In this document: positions 21,970 to 34,079 of the stretch, in pieces
Layout: every line of letters starts with the position of its first letter
Numbering within the stretch: position 1 is the stretch's first letter
Source of the DNA: Calamus simplicifolius
Lineage: Eukaryota; Streptophyta; Magnoliopsida; Arecales; Arecaceae
DNA length: 64,000 nucleotides
Direction of reading: 5' to 3'
Assembly: GCA_900491605.1 (NCBI GenBank)
Contig: UESW01000073.1
Coordinates: 51,103 to 115,102 of the forward strand
Program-made: the position numbers and the translations under genes
The notes under the pieces: generated by a model
What the model was told of the DNA's origin: nothing
Databases searched by the model: none
Seen by the model: the letters and a program-made list of their open reading frames with translations, nothing else

Positions 21970-23323
21970 TTTTTCATTCCATCAGTTGTATCTTCACATA
22001 GTCTTTTAGTCTCTCATCCACAAAGGTGCAAGCAGTCAAAATTTTATCTTGTAGCTCTGCATTGCATTTAGAATATGTTTCACCATCTCCGCAGACATCT
22101 TTAAGTTCTTCAAATATGTTCTTAAGATCTCCACTTAAAGACTCTGAAGAAGTGCTGAGAGTAGATTCTATTTTGGTGATTCGGTCATCCAAAGAGTATA
22201 GAGTTTCCTTGAGATTCATAAACTTGTTTCAAACTCTGATTTTAATTTTTCTGACTGATCATCAAAAGGCCTTTGAGTTGCCTTAACTGAAGTTCTGTGA
22301 AGCCAACTGATGAAGATGATGCTTGATCAAATAACGGAGCAGGGGTAGGAGCAGGAGCAGAAATAGGAGGGCTCGGAGGTGCAGGCGAAGAGTGTCTAAC
22401 CGATGGTCCCGGTGCCTCAGCATCCGCTGCTCTTTCCTCTATCAAACCTTTCCTTTCCCATTTTCCGTTCTTCTTAACAAATCCCATCCTATGTATAGTG
22501 GCCAAGCTGTAAAAATCTGTGTCTCAAGTTCCTCATAGGCTCACTATCAGAAATGACAATCCCTTGGCTCTGGAAAATTTTAGTGAGGATCATGCCATAG
22601 GGCAAGCTTGATTTTCTCTTTCCTCCACAGTCGGCAATATACCATAAAATCATACTAGGAAGGTTAATGGGTTTACCCGTTACAATTGCATCCATCACAA
22701 AAATATCCCTTTCTGACACATAATCGAATCTCCCAATTTTGGGAAAAAGGATTCTACTACATATGTTGTGGAGCAGTCTCAGTTCTAAGGATAACTGATT
22801 GGCAAAAACTTCCTCAAAACCGACAACCTCCCGGTTAAGTAGTCTAGACAGTGCTGGGCTTCTGTCATCCGAAGAAAATGTAGAAGTTCCTGACATGGGT
22901 AGATCCAACAATCTTGAAAGCAGCTCTACAGTCACTGAAATTCGGTTTCCTCTAACAATGCTTATAAGACCATTATCTCCTCTAGATAGATTCTTATAAA
23001 ATCCTTGACAAGGCAGGATATGTAGGGCAATCTAAGGAGCAGATCTTTTCCCAACCCATCTCTATCAACTGTCTTCCCAAAAGAAATCCCTCAGCCTCAA
23101 ACAATTCAAAATCTACTTTTCTCCCCGTAGTTATGATTCTATCAGCGAGTCTATCTACCTGAGAAGGAGCTGTAGATGGAGAAGCATTTGGAGTTGAGGA
23201 AGATGATGTTGAATCCGAGCTAGGTGATGGCTCACGAACCGGACGCCTTACGGTCTTCCTCACAGCCCTCTTCCTCTTCACACCGGCCGCACAAAGGTTG
23301 GAACCTCGAGTTTTAGGGGCCAT
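21970..23323 (-). pseudogene. envelope-like / plant transposon-protein ORF of the copia element, frameshifted
   Basis: The frame starts with an ATG at 23323 and has a basic, Arg/Lys-rich N-terminus (RKRAVRKTVRRP) followed by a Ser/Thr/Pro-rich stretch. A globular part at about 22490-23100 fits the plant 'envelope-like' or Transposase_32-type family found after pol in some copia and gypsy elements: Phe-Tyr, an Asn-Leu pair, Val-Arg-Gly, and a Leu-rich segment. A single-base shift near 23010 and others near 22500 and 22230 break it. A Pro/Ala-rich linker (about 22330-22410) and a coiled-coil-like tail (21974-22219) follow. I see no clear signal peptide or membrane span, so a real envelope role is unproven. 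Confidence 0.65.
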
Positions 23324-23429
23324 TGATCGATTGGAAGGGTTAATCAGGGATTCTTGGGAATTTGGAAGGTCTGGAAGTATTTTGGAGAGAGTATTTTGAG
23401 AGATTGAGACGTTTGAAATGAACGGCGAG

Positions 23430-23615
23430 TCGACTCTGCCCTAGATAAATCGACCTGGGACCACTTCGAGTCGGCTCCCGCAAAGCGAGGGGTCGACTCC
23501 GGACAGTCACAGAAAACCATCCCGAAGTGGAGTCGACTCGCGCCGAGAAGGGGTCGACTCGAGAGTTTCAGTAGAAACCTGGAGTCGACTCCGATACTCA
23601 CCGAGTCGGCTCCGA
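23430..23615 (-). promoter_or_regulatory. internal cluster of GTCGACTC motifs upstream of the envelope-like ORF
   Basis: About seven copies of gagtcgactc, ggggtcgactc or gagtcggctc lie 100-300 bp upstream of the ATG at 23323. The motif variants and their alternation are those of the U3 cluster of the same element. No classic TATA box is visible between the cluster and the ATG. A promoter role is inferred. Confidence 0.55.
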
Positions 23616-23792
23616 GACCATTTCAGAGCAAAAACATGAAATTTCTGAAATGTGTCCGAAATTGATCATAAAAATTGATAAAATAATCATTGGATTTGAA
23701 TAGATCAATTAGATGTGAATTCTAGATAAGATTTCCTTAAAGATCAAGGATTTGAAAGAATTTTAGATAAAATTTCCTTAGGGGTTTCAAAT

Positions 23793-26700
23793 TCATTCTA
23801 ATGGATCACAAATCCCTAACTCTCCTCTAAGATAACAGAATCTTTCTTCACTTAAGGGTTTTGTAAATATATCTGCTAATTGTTCTTCAGTGTTAACATA
23901 GTCAAGACAAATTTCATTATTTGCAACATGTTCTCTTATAAAATGATATCTAATTTCTATGTGTTTAGTTCTAGAATGTTGAATTGGATTTTTGTTAGAT
24001 TAATTGCACTTGTGTTATCACATTTTATAGGTGTTTATCAAGTGTGATACCATAGTCTTCAAGTTGTCGCTTAATCCATAGGATTTGAGCACAGCAACTT
24101 CCAGCTGCTACATATTCAGCTTCAGTAGTTGATAATGCAACTGAATTTTGCTTTTTGCTAAACCATGAGATTAAGTTACTTCCTAAGAATTGGCATGCAC
24201 CACTTGTGCTTTTTCTATCTAACTTACATCCAGCATAATCAGAATCAGTGTATGCAATCAGATTTAATGTTGAGTCTCTAGAATACCATAAACCTACATT
24301 TTTAGTTCCACTTAAGTATCTTAGTATTCTTTTAACAGCAATTAAGTGATTCTTTAGGTTCAGACTGAAATCTAGCACATAAGCAAACAGCAAACATTAT
24401 ATCTGGTCTACTTGCAGTTAAGTAAAGTAGGGATCCGATTATACCTCGATAATATTTTGATCAACCTTCTTACCTTCTTCATCTTTGTCCAGCTTGCATG
24501 AAGGACTCATTGGTGTTCCGAGGGGTTTGATTGATTCCATACCAAACTTCTTTAAAATTTCTCTTGTGTACTTTGTTTGGTTGATAAAGATTCCCTCTTT
24601 GCTTTGTTTGATTTGGAGTCCAAGGAAGAAGTTGAGTTCTCCCATCATGCTCATTTCAAATTCGCCCTGCATCAACTTAGCAAACTCTTGACATAGAATA
24701 TTGTTAGTAGCACCAAAAATGATATCATCAACATATATTTGAACTACTAATAAATCCTTACCTTTTCTTTTCAAAAATAATGTTTTATCAACATTTCCTC
24801 TTATAAAATCATTTTCAATTAAAATTTACTTAATCTATCATACCAAGCTCTAGGTGCTTGTTTCAAACCATATAATGCTTTGTGCAATTTAAAAACGTGA
24901 TTTGAAAATTCGTGATCTTCAAAACCTGGTGGTTGTTCTACATATACTTCTTCATTTATAAATCCATTTAGAAAAGCACTTTTTACATCCATTTGAAATA
25001 AGTTAAAATTCATATGACATGCAAATGCAAGTAATAGTCTAATGGCTTCTAATCTAGCTACTGGTGCAAAGGTTTCATCAAAATCAATACCTTCTTCTTG
25101 ATTATATCCTTTTGCAACTAATCTAGCTTTGTTTCTAATTACTATGCCATTTTCATCTAGTTTATTTCTAAATATCCATTTTGATCCTATAACAGAATGA
25201 TTTTTAGGTCTTTCAACTAAAGTCCATACATTATTTCTAGTGAATTGATTTAATTCTTCTTGCATTGCTAACATCCAATTATTATCTTTTTCAGCTTCTT
25301 CAATAGTTTTAGGTTCAATTTGTGATACAAATGCAAGATGATTACTAATGTTTCTCATAGATGATCTAGTTCTTATTCCTTGAGATGGATCACCTATAAT
25401 CAATTCCTTAGGGTGACTATAAGCATATCTCCAATCCCTAGGTAGATCTACATCATTATGATTAGTGTTAGTATCATCATCCTTAGGTGAATCATTATCT
25501 TTAGCGTCTTGTTCTTGATCTAAAGATACATCAATATTTAATTTTTCAAGATCTTTCTCAATTAAGTTTGTATCTTCTTCATCATCAAATTTTTCGGAAC
25601 GAGTTGCTAAAGATTCATCAAAACTACATGAATGGATTCTTCAACAACTAAAGTTTTCTTGTTAAATACTCTATATGCTTTACTAGTTGTAGAGTATCCT
25701 AAGAATATTCCTTCATCAGATTTAGCATCAAATTTGCCTAAATTATTTTTACCATTATTGTGAACAAAACATTTACAACCAAATGCATGAAAATATTTAA
25801 TGTTGGGTTTTCTATCATGCCATAATTCATAAGGTGTTTTCTTTAAAATAGGTCTTATTAAAGCTCTATTTAGGATGTAACATGCTGTGTTAATAGCTTC
25901 CGCCCAAAAGTATTTCGGGAGTTTACTTTCACATAGCATGGTACGGGCCATGTCTTCTAGAGTCCTATTTTTCCTTTCAACTACACCATTTTGTTGTGGG
26001 GTCCTAGGTGCAGAAAAGTTATGATTAATACCATTTTCATTGCAAAAACTTTCAAATAAGTGATTTTCAAATTCAGTTCCATGATCACTTCTTAGAGACA
26101 CTATGGTAGTGTTTTTCTCATTTGTTACTTTCTTGAAGAATTTCATGAATATCGAGAAAGTCTCATCTTTGTGAGCTAAAAATTACCCAAGTGAATCTAG
26201 AGTAATCATCTACTATCACAAGACCATATTTCTTTCCTCCTAGACTTGTGGTTCTAGTTGGTCCAAAAAGGTCCATGTGAAGTAGCTCTAATGGCCTAGA
26301 AGTTGAAACAATATTTTTAGATTTGAAAGAACTTCTCGTTTGTTTTCCAAACTGACATGCATCACATATTTTGTTATTTTCAAAATCTAATTTAGGTAAA
26401 CCTTTTACTAAATCCATTCTTATTAGTTTTGAAATCAGGTGTGTGCTTGCGTGACCTAATCTTCGATGCCACAACCAACCAATCTCATTCATATTAGCAT
26501 TATTAGCAACTAAGCAATGATTATTAGTAGACAATTTGTCTAAATCAATCATGTATACATTGCCATTTCTATTTCCAATAAAAACAATGCTATTATCAAT
26601 GGGATTAGCTACTGTGCATAAAGAAGATTCAAATGAAACTTTAAAACCTTTGTCACATAATTGACTTATACTAATTAAGTTATGCTTTAAACCATCAACA

Positions 26701-28579
26701 TAAAGTACATTCTCAATATATGTGGAGGGAGTTATTTGAATGTTACCAAACCCCAAGATTTGGCCTTTGCCATTGTCGCCAAATGTAACAACTCCTCCTT
26801 TCTTTTCTTCAAGGGTGATGAATTCTTCTTTGTCACCCGTCATATGTCTTGAGCAGCCACTATCAAGATACCACTTTCTCTTTGATCTCTTGGCCACAAG
26901 ACATTCCTGCAATGATATCAAACTTTATGTTTAGGTACCCAAGCTTTCTTGGGTCCTTCATGGTTAGTACCAACAAATATTGTTCCTTTCGGAACCCATA
27001 TTTTCTTCCCTTTAACATTTAAGTTTTTATTAGGTTTTAGAATTTTACATTCATAAGATTTATGTCCTTTTTGATTACATTTAAAGCATGTAAAATTACT
27101 TTGGCCAGCACGCACAAAAATATTTTTAATGATTTTTGTTTTCTTAAAGTGTTATACCCTAATCCGGCTTTGTCAAAAACTGCTTTTTGACTATTTAATA
27201 ACATGTCTAGTTTAGTTGAGCTTAATGTAAACTTATCAACTATGTTCTTATGTTTTTCAACCTCTTTCCTTAGTTTATCATTTTCATTAGAGATTGATTC
27301 TTTTTCTTTTATTAAAATTTTATTTTCAGATTTAAGTTTCTTAACTTCATTATTAAGATTTTCCTTTTCTTGAATGAAAGTTAAGTTTTCATTTTTCAAA
27401 ATCTTGTATTTCTTTTTCAAAACCTTGAAATCCCCAACAAGTTCATTAAAAGCATCAAAAAGTTCATCAAAAGCAAATTCATCGCAAGGGTTGTCGGAAC
27501 TTACCTCATCATTGTCGTCCGCCATGAAACATACGTTTGCGACTTCCTTTTGTTCTTCTTCTTCGGAAGAAGATTCCTCGCTGTCACTCCATGTCGCCAC
27601 ATAAGCCTTCTTTTTCTTTTTGTAGGCTTTCTTCAATTTTGGACATTCATTCCTAAAGTGCCCCGGTTTATTACACTCATAGCAAGTCAAGGGGTCTTTC
27701 TCTTTTTCTTTGTCCTTGTCCTTATTTTTATCCTTTTCTCCTTCCCACTTAGCTCCAAATTTTTTCTTGTGGAAGGGTTTCTTTCTCCTCATGAATCTTT
27801 TAAATTTCTTTGCTAAGAGAGCAGTCTCTTCATCATTATCATCATCATCATCACTGCTGCTCTCTTCTTCTTTTGCAGCTTTGAGGGCAATTACTTTTTT
27901 TTTTCTTTGTGTCCTCCTCTACATGCTGCCTCATAGTCAGCTCATGGGTCATAAGAGATCCTAGAAGCTCCTCTAAGGGTAAAGTGTTGAGGTCCTTAGC
28001 TTCTTGGATTGCTGTCATTTTTGCTTCCCATGATCTTGGTAATGACCTAAGAATTTTTCGAACAAGTTCAGAGTTAGTATATGTCTTACCAAGACTTTTC
28101 AAACCATTTACAATATCTGTAAATCTAGTGTACATGCATGCAATGGTTTCAGATTGTTCCATGCTAAATAATTCATATTTATGAACAAGAATATTAATTT
28201 TAGATTCTTTTACTTGATTGGTACCCTCATGGGTAACCTCTAATCTATCCCAAATCTCCTTTGCGGAATTACATGTGGAGATTCTATTAAACTCATTAGC
28301 ATCTAAAGAGCAATATAAGACATTCATGGCTTTAGCGTTAAGCTGTGCCATTTTCCTATCATTATCATTCCAGTCCCTTTCGGGCTTAGGAACAATAGTG
28401 CCATCTATAACATGTGTGGGTGTACTAGGTCCATTGATTATAACACCCCATAGCTCATAATCAGAAGCTTGAATGAATATCCTCATTCTAGCTTTCCAAT
28501 ATGAATAATTTGAACCATTAAACAGTGGAGGTCTATTAGTAGAATGACCTTCAGCAAATGATCCAACTTGTGTTGCCAT
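23793..28579 (-). pseudogene. copia gag-pol polyprotein, frameshifted
   Basis: Gag starts at the ATG at 28579 (MATQVGSF...) with a UBN2-like capsid. CCHC knuckles lie near 27670 (C.EC..PGHF..EC) and 27070 (C.KC...GH...EC). Protease has 'YLDSGCSRHMTG' (about 26865). The pre-integrase zinc region has 'HRRLGHAS', and integrase has 'HMDLFG', 'SDHGTEF' and 'PQQNGVVERKNRT'. Reverse transcriptase has 'KARLVAKGYNQ' and the Y-V-D-D box near 24730. RNase H has 'AYTDSDYAG' and 'TEAEYVA'. The stop is at 23793. Frame changes occur near 27895 (a ten-A run on the sense strand), 27120, 26925, 26160, 25615, 24825, 24450, 24370 and 24035. The product would be the full Ty1/copia machinery, but this copy cannot make it without frameshifting. 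Confidence 0.93.
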
Positions 28580-28626
28580 TTGGAACTTTAGCTCTTGATC
28601 GTGTGATCAAAATCTAATGAGCACTA

Positions 28627-28638
28627 GCTCTGATACCA
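28627..28638 (-). other. primer binding site of the copia element
   Basis: TGGTATCAGAGC on the minus strand, two bases after the 5' LTR, is complementary to the 3' end of plant initiator Met tRNA, the usual copia primer. Confidence 0.93.
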
Positions 28639-28640
28639 AT

Positions 28641-30326
28641 TGTTGGCCCAGATGACAACCCAAGAGGGGGGGGGGTGAATTGGGTTCTTAAAAAATTAGC
28701 CTTTTAAAAATGTTTGCTTAATAAGAATGAAGGCAATAGCAATGCAAATACCAAGTGCAGTGAATAAAACAGAGATAGAGAAAGAGTCAATGAAAGCACG
28801 GCAAACACAAAGATTTATAGTGGTTCGGTGTATCCAACACCTACGTCCACTCCCAAGATTCACTTGGGTCCACACTATAATCACCCTAGATTACAGCAGA
28901 GTTGTTTTACAAGCTCACAACTCAAACTTGTTGTTTTCCCGGGCGCACAACGAACCCAGCTGGTTTTCAAGGGCTCACCAGCACAAAAACCCCTAACCCA
29001 AGCTTGACCAAGCTTGAACCGAGGTAAGACTACCTCAACTAGTTCAATCCCCCAGATTGAACTAGACACAAAGAATAGAAGTATTGTTTTTCAGTTACAA
29101 AGCTCCTCAATGAGCAGATAAACAAATATAAGAATAAAGTTTAGAAAAGCCTGATTTGCAGTGGTTGGCTTTGAGCTTTTCTTCTTTTCTTCTTTCCCTC
29201 TTCTTCTTGCTAGATTGAATCAAGCCTCAGCTTCGGATTCTTCACAGTTGAAGCAGTTGAGAAGGTTTTGAGCTTTTTCTTCTTTTCTTCGAAAGTTGAA
29301 AATCTTTTGATTTGCTCTTGAATAGCTCTTGAATTTTCTTCTGAAGCTTCCTTGGATTGTTGAGCTTGAACACAGAAGGAGCTTCCTTTGATTTCACACT
29401 CTTTCTTTCACTCTATTTTGAATCACGAATTTTTTTAAATGAAGCTCTGTTTTTCTGATTTTTCTTTTCTTTTCTCTTGAAATGAATATCTCTCTGTTTG
29501 TATATCTTTGATTTGAAAACGGCTTCTCTATTTATAGATTCTACAAAAATATAGCCATTAGAAACAAAGAAAAATAGCCGTTAATCAAAAATCTTACCGT
29601 TGACGCTGAGTTGGCATTCGGAAAAATTTCGCCCAGATTTGCTGGAGTCGACTCATGCTTTTCCCGAGTCGGCTCGAGGTCGTGATACCAAAAATAGAAA
29701 TGTTCAGAAAGTCAAAGGGTCGACTCATCAAAAATGAAGTGTCGACTCCTGACAGTCGGGGGTCGACTCATGAAAAGTTGGGGTCGACTCGCGAAGTGCT
29801 CAGAAAAATACACCTCTGGTGTCTGAGCGGAGTCGACTTGCACAATCATGGAGTCGGCTTGACAGAATCAGGGATCGACTCGAAAAATTACGTGGGTCGA
29901 CTCGAGACAGACAGTTATTTCTGTACTCTGAGTGGAGTCGACTCTGAAACTCAAGAGTCGGCTCCGGAACGTATCAAAAATCAGAAAGTTTTCTGATTGA
30001 CTTTAAATTCGTTCCAGATTCATTTTAAATCATTATTTTGACTTGAATATAATAAAATTGACATTAAGAATCAATTCAAGTAATGTTCCAAAAACTCATT
30101 GATTATCATATGAAGTATTGAATTTCTTTTTGAAAGCTTAAACATTGAACATGAAGTTACTTTCAGTTTGATTAAAGTTATACTTTAACATTCTCATTCA
30201 TTGTTCTAAATAAATTCATTGCTCATGTAAATAAACTCATTACATCTTTTAATGTACTCATGACTTTTGGTAATCATCAAAATCAATAAGATTGAGACAT
30301 ATAATTTTTCAACAAACTCCCTAACA
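28641..30326 (-). repeat. 5' LTR of the copia element
   Basis: This LTR of 1686 bp is the near-identical partner of 19796-21470. It carries a TATA box at 29528-29537 and the GTCGACTC cluster at 29643-29968. Some motif copies have lost a base to C-to-T-type change (for example gagtcgacttg), as expected under cytosine methylation. Confidence 0.96.
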
Positions 30327-31250
30327 CTCGGCCTTTCGTAGCACCAAGTCTGCGCGGCGAAAAACCTTGGGACAAACTCGGGCGTTGTAGTACTTGGCCG
30401 CTCGCTGGCGAAAGGTCGCCATACGCAGTCTTGCTCTGTCATGCGCCTCATCGATGAAGTCTAGATTGGCCTGAATCAGCGCGGAGTTGTCTTCCTCACT
30501 GAAGGACTCCACACGTGGACTGGGCAATCTGATCTCGACGGGGATGACGGCCTCGGATCCGAAGGAGAGGCTGAAAGGAGTTTCACCTGTCGGGGCTCTG
30601 GGAGTTGTGTGGTAAGCCCATATCACACTGGGGAGCTCTTCTACCCAGCGTCCCTTGGAACCATCTAGTCGAGTCCTGAGCCCTCTGAGGATGGTGCGGT
30701 TCATGACCTCGGCCTCACCGTTGGTCTGGGGGTGGCCAACAGAGGTGAATCGGTGGCGAATGCCTAGCTCCTCACAGAAGGCTTTGAATACCTCGTTGTT
30801 GAATTGGTGACCGTTGTCCGTGATGAGGGTGTGAGGCAAGCCAAAACGGCATATGATCGACTTCCAGAAGAAAGCTTTAACTTTGCTCTCAGTGATTTTG
30901 GCCAATGCCTCGACCTCGACCCACTTGGTAAAATAGTCGATGGTGACTAACAAGAATTTCCGCTGCCCTGAAGCTGGGGGGAATGGTCCAAGGATGTCCA
31001 TTCCCCATTAGGCAAAGGGCCATGGAGCCGAGAGTGGGCTCAGCGGGGTAGACGGCTGATGTTGGATGTGCGCGTGGCGCTGGTAGCCGTCACACTTTTG
31101 AACTAGCTTGGCCGCGTCCTCCTTCATAGTGAGCCAGAAGTACCCCTGACGGAGAGCCTTCTGGGCTAAAGATATGCCCCCCAGATGGTTCCCACAAATG
31201 CCTTCGTGGATTTCTCTGAGGATGTAGTCGCATCGGTGGGGCCTACGCAC
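30327..31250 (-). pseudogene. integrase of Gypsy B (zinc region and catalytic core)
   Basis: The zinc region is at 31008-31250 (His...His, then 'VQKCDGYQRHA', where the second Cys of the usual CxxC is replaced by Tyr). The core at 30327-31001 is one open frame with 'DYFTKWVEVEAL', 'LITDNGHQF' and 'HPQTNGEAEVMNR', so the Asp, Asp and Glu of the catalytic triad are all present. It ends abruptly at the copia LTR. The tail resumes at 19795. A stop at about 31007 separates the two parts. Integrase would join element DNA to the host genome. Confidence 0.9.
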
Positions 31251-31860
31251 TTAAGCAACGGGTAGGAGAATGACCTTCTGTATAGATGCCCGTTGAGGAG
31301 GATGAACTTGGAGGCCCTCCATTTGAGCAATCTGGCTTCATCGCGGTCATCAGGGAGGGTTCCGTCGGTGAGGTAGTGGACGTAGGCATCCATCCACGTA
31401 GGTTCCTGGGTGAGCGGGAGGACTTCCTTCCCGTCCTCTATGCTAGGCCTTTCTAGATATTCAATGTAGGCGTCCCTTGCCAAGCCGTCGGCAGAAGTTG
31501 CCAGTCGAGAGAGGATGTCGGCCTTGGCATTTTCACTTTGGGGGATGTAACTGATACTGAAGTAGGGCAATGAGGAGGTCAAGAGTTGAACCTTTTTCAG
31601 GTATTCCGCCATAACAGGGTCGCGCACCTCGTACTCTCCGTTGATTTGTCCGAAGACGAGTTGCGAGTCCGTGTAAGCTCTGAGGCGCTTTGCTCCAATC
31701 TCCTGGGCTAGCCTTAATCCGGCCAGCAGGGCTTCGTACTCCGCTTGGTTGTTGATGGCTTCAAAAAGAAATCTCAGGGCGCACTCTGTTCTTTCTCCTT
31801 CTGGGCAAGAATGAGGCCGGCGCCGCTCCCTTGAGAATTCGATGTGCCATCCACATGGAG
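31251..31860 (-). pseudogene. second (archaeal-type) RNase H and linker of Gypsy B
   Basis: The minus strand carries 'GSGAGLIL', then 'NNQAEYEALLAG' and 'YTDSQLV', with a frame change near 31795. Below it 'AKADILSRLA' (about 31530) and 'EPTWMDAYVHYLTDGTLP' (about 31370) form the linker to integrase. A second RNase H beside the normal one is a known feature of Tat-clade elements. Confidence 0.78.
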
Positions 31861-31863
31861 GAT

Positions 31864-33250
31864 CTAGGTCTCTCCATCACTGCTCGGCTCGGGCCTGGGC
31901 TGCTCCCCAAGAACCTCTTTGAGATCTTCTTCCGCCCAAGTGCACTCGACCAGGAAATCGGCCAGGACTTGGGACTTCAAGGCCGGTCGTGCTTGGAAAG
32001 AGATGTCGAATTCTCCTAGCTTGATAGCCCATTTGGCGAGTCGACCCGAAGTATCCGGACGGGCCAGGATGGCTCGGAGGGGTTGGTCCGTGAGCACCAC
32101 GATGGGATGGGCTTGGAAATACGGGCAAAGACGCTAGGCAGAGACTATCAAGGCGAAAATGACTTTCTCTGTTTTGGAATACCTGGCCTCGGCGTCATGT
32201 AGGACTTGCTTACATAGTAGACAGGCCTTTGGGTTCCGTCAGCGTCAAGGCGCACCAGGACTGAGCTGACGGCTTTTGAGAAGGCGGCTAGGTAAAGGAA
32301 GAGACTCTCCCCGTCTCTCGGCTTGGAGAGGAGAGGCGGGGAGGATAGGAATGCCTTTAAGCCGTCGAAAGCTTTCTGGCAACCGTCCGTCCACTCAAAA
32401 CTATTCACCTTCCGCAGGGCCTTGAAGAAAGGAAAGCACCTCTCTGCCGATCTGGAGAGGAAACGACTCAGAGCCGCTATCCTTCCCGTTAGCCGTTGCA
32501 CTTCCTTCTTGTTGGACGGCGGCCTCATGTCGAGTATGGCACTGATCTTCTCTGGGTTCGCCTCAATTCCGCGCTGGGTCACTATAAAGCCCAGAAATTT
32601 GCCTGCCGTGACCCCAAAAGCGCACTTCCTGAGGTTCAGCTTGACTTGGAAGCGATGGAGATTGTTGAAAGTTTCTTCCAGGTCGGAGATGTGGTCGGCG
32701 GCACGGGTGCTCTTTGTCAGCATGTCGTCTACATAGACTTCCATGTTCCGGCCGAGCTAGTCCTGGAACACCTTGTTCATCAACCTTTGATAGGTCGCTC
32801 CTGCATTCTTGAGGCCGAAAGGCATCACCTTATAGCAGTAAATGCCTTTCTCTGTCACGAAGGAGGTGTGCTCCTCGTCGCCGGGGTCCATCCTTATCTG
32901 ATTATATCCGGAGAAGGCATCTATGAAGCTGAGAAGCTCATGACCAGAGGTGGAATCAACCAGCTGATCAATTCTCGGCAGGGGAAAGCTATCTTTTGGG
33001 CACGCCTTGTTGAGGTCGGTGAAATCTATACATATCCTCCAGCTCCCGTTTGCCTTGTGTACCATGACCACGTTGGCTAGCTAGCTTAGGTAGCGTGCCT
33101 CCCGGATGTGGCCGGCGCTGATCAGCTTGTTGACTTCTTCATCAATTGCCTTTTGTCGGTCGGGGGAAAAGCTCCTCTTCTTTTGACGGATTGGACGGTG
33201 CTGCGGGTCGATGTTGAGCTTGTGGGTGATGACCTCCGAAGGGATGCTGG
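31864..33250 (-). pseudogene. reverse transcriptase and first RNase H of Gypsy B
   Basis: The fingers and palm are at 32757-33071, with 'DFTDLNKACPKDSFPLPRID', 'FIDAFSGYNQI' and 'MPFGLKNAGATYQRLM'. The Y-V-D-D box follows at about 32735 in 'MEVYVDDMLTKSTR'. The thumb is at 32350-32700. The first RNase H lies at about 32150-32350 ('LVRLDADGTQRPVYYVSK') and continues at 31864-32100 after a frame change near 32200. An in-frame stop (about 32757) lies just before YVDD. It is otherwise well preserved. Confidence 0.9.
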
Positions 33251-33255
33251 GCATG

Positions 33256-34079
33256 TCAGACGTGACCAGCGAAGACGCCCGAGTTAGCCCGCAAGAGAGC
33301 TAAGAGGCGCTCCCGGTCCTCCAGGGGAAGGAGTCCGCCCACATGGACAGTCCTTGCTAGGTCATCTTCGATAGGGAAAGTCAGGAGGTGCTCGGCGGGC
33401 TCTCCTCCTTTGTCGGAATCTCTAGGATCGGATGCTTCCAGGGCCGGGTCGACCTCCAAAGGGCTTAACGCTGTATGATAGCAAGGTAAGACCGGGCTTA
33501 TCTCTCCGCGCATCTCACCAACTCCCGCGCCAGTGGGGAACTGCACCAGTAGACGCCGGGTGGAGATAACCGCATCCAAAAGATTCAGGCCGGGATGCCC
33601 AAGAATGGCGTTGTATGCCAAGGGGACCCTCACGACCAGGAATTTCATAATCACGGTGCTTTGGCATGGTGGGGTTCCGGCCATCACAGGCAAGGATATT
33701 TTGCCCTCAACCCTCACAGAATCTCCAGTGAATCCGACCAGCGGGGTTGCCATGGGCTGAAGGGAGTCAAAAGATAATCCATCCGAACAAAAGCGTCGTA
33801 AGTAAGGATGTCAGCTGAGCTGCCACTATCAACTAATATCCTTTTTACAGGGTGTTTGGCGATCATCATAGCGACGACTACGCCTTCATTGTTTACATTT
33901 TTCATGACAGCAGTCTCACCTCGGGGCATTACATTATTTGGCGCCTCCTCCCCCCTCGGCCGATTGGACGCAGAGGCTGATCCCCAAGACACCATCCCGA
34001 CAGTCCGCTCCGTGGGAGTGTTGTCGATGGTGGCTTGAGCTGGTGGAGGCCCCATGATGGCCGGTAGCGGCTGTTGCAT
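33256..34079 (-). pseudogene. aspartic protease and start of pol, Gypsy B
   Basis: The active site 'VDSGSSADIL' is at about 33820-33850. The downstream domain (33500-33753) has 'VPLAYNAILGHPGLN', typical of gypsy proteases. A frame change near 33770 splits the two. The protease would cut Gag-Pol. Confidence 0.85.

Larger units (their letters stand above)
19796..30326 (-). mobile_element. Ty1/copia LTR retrotransposon with an extra envelope-like ORF (SIRE/Maximus-like)
   Basis: The LTRs (1675 and 1686 bp) both run from TGTTGGCCCAG to a terminal AACA and are flanked by the perfect duplication CTCGG (19791-19795 and 30327-30331). On the minus strand come the 5' LTR, an initiator-Met-type primer binding site, gag with CCHC knuckles, protease, integrase, RT, RNase H, then an extra ORF, a polypurine tract and the 3' LTR. 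The protease-integrase-RT order is that of Ty1/copia. Large size, long LTRs and an ORF after pol fit the SIRE/Maximus lineage. The LTRs are nearly identical over their first 200-300 bp, so the insertion is recent relative to its hosts, but pol already has several frameshifts. Confidence 0.96.
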
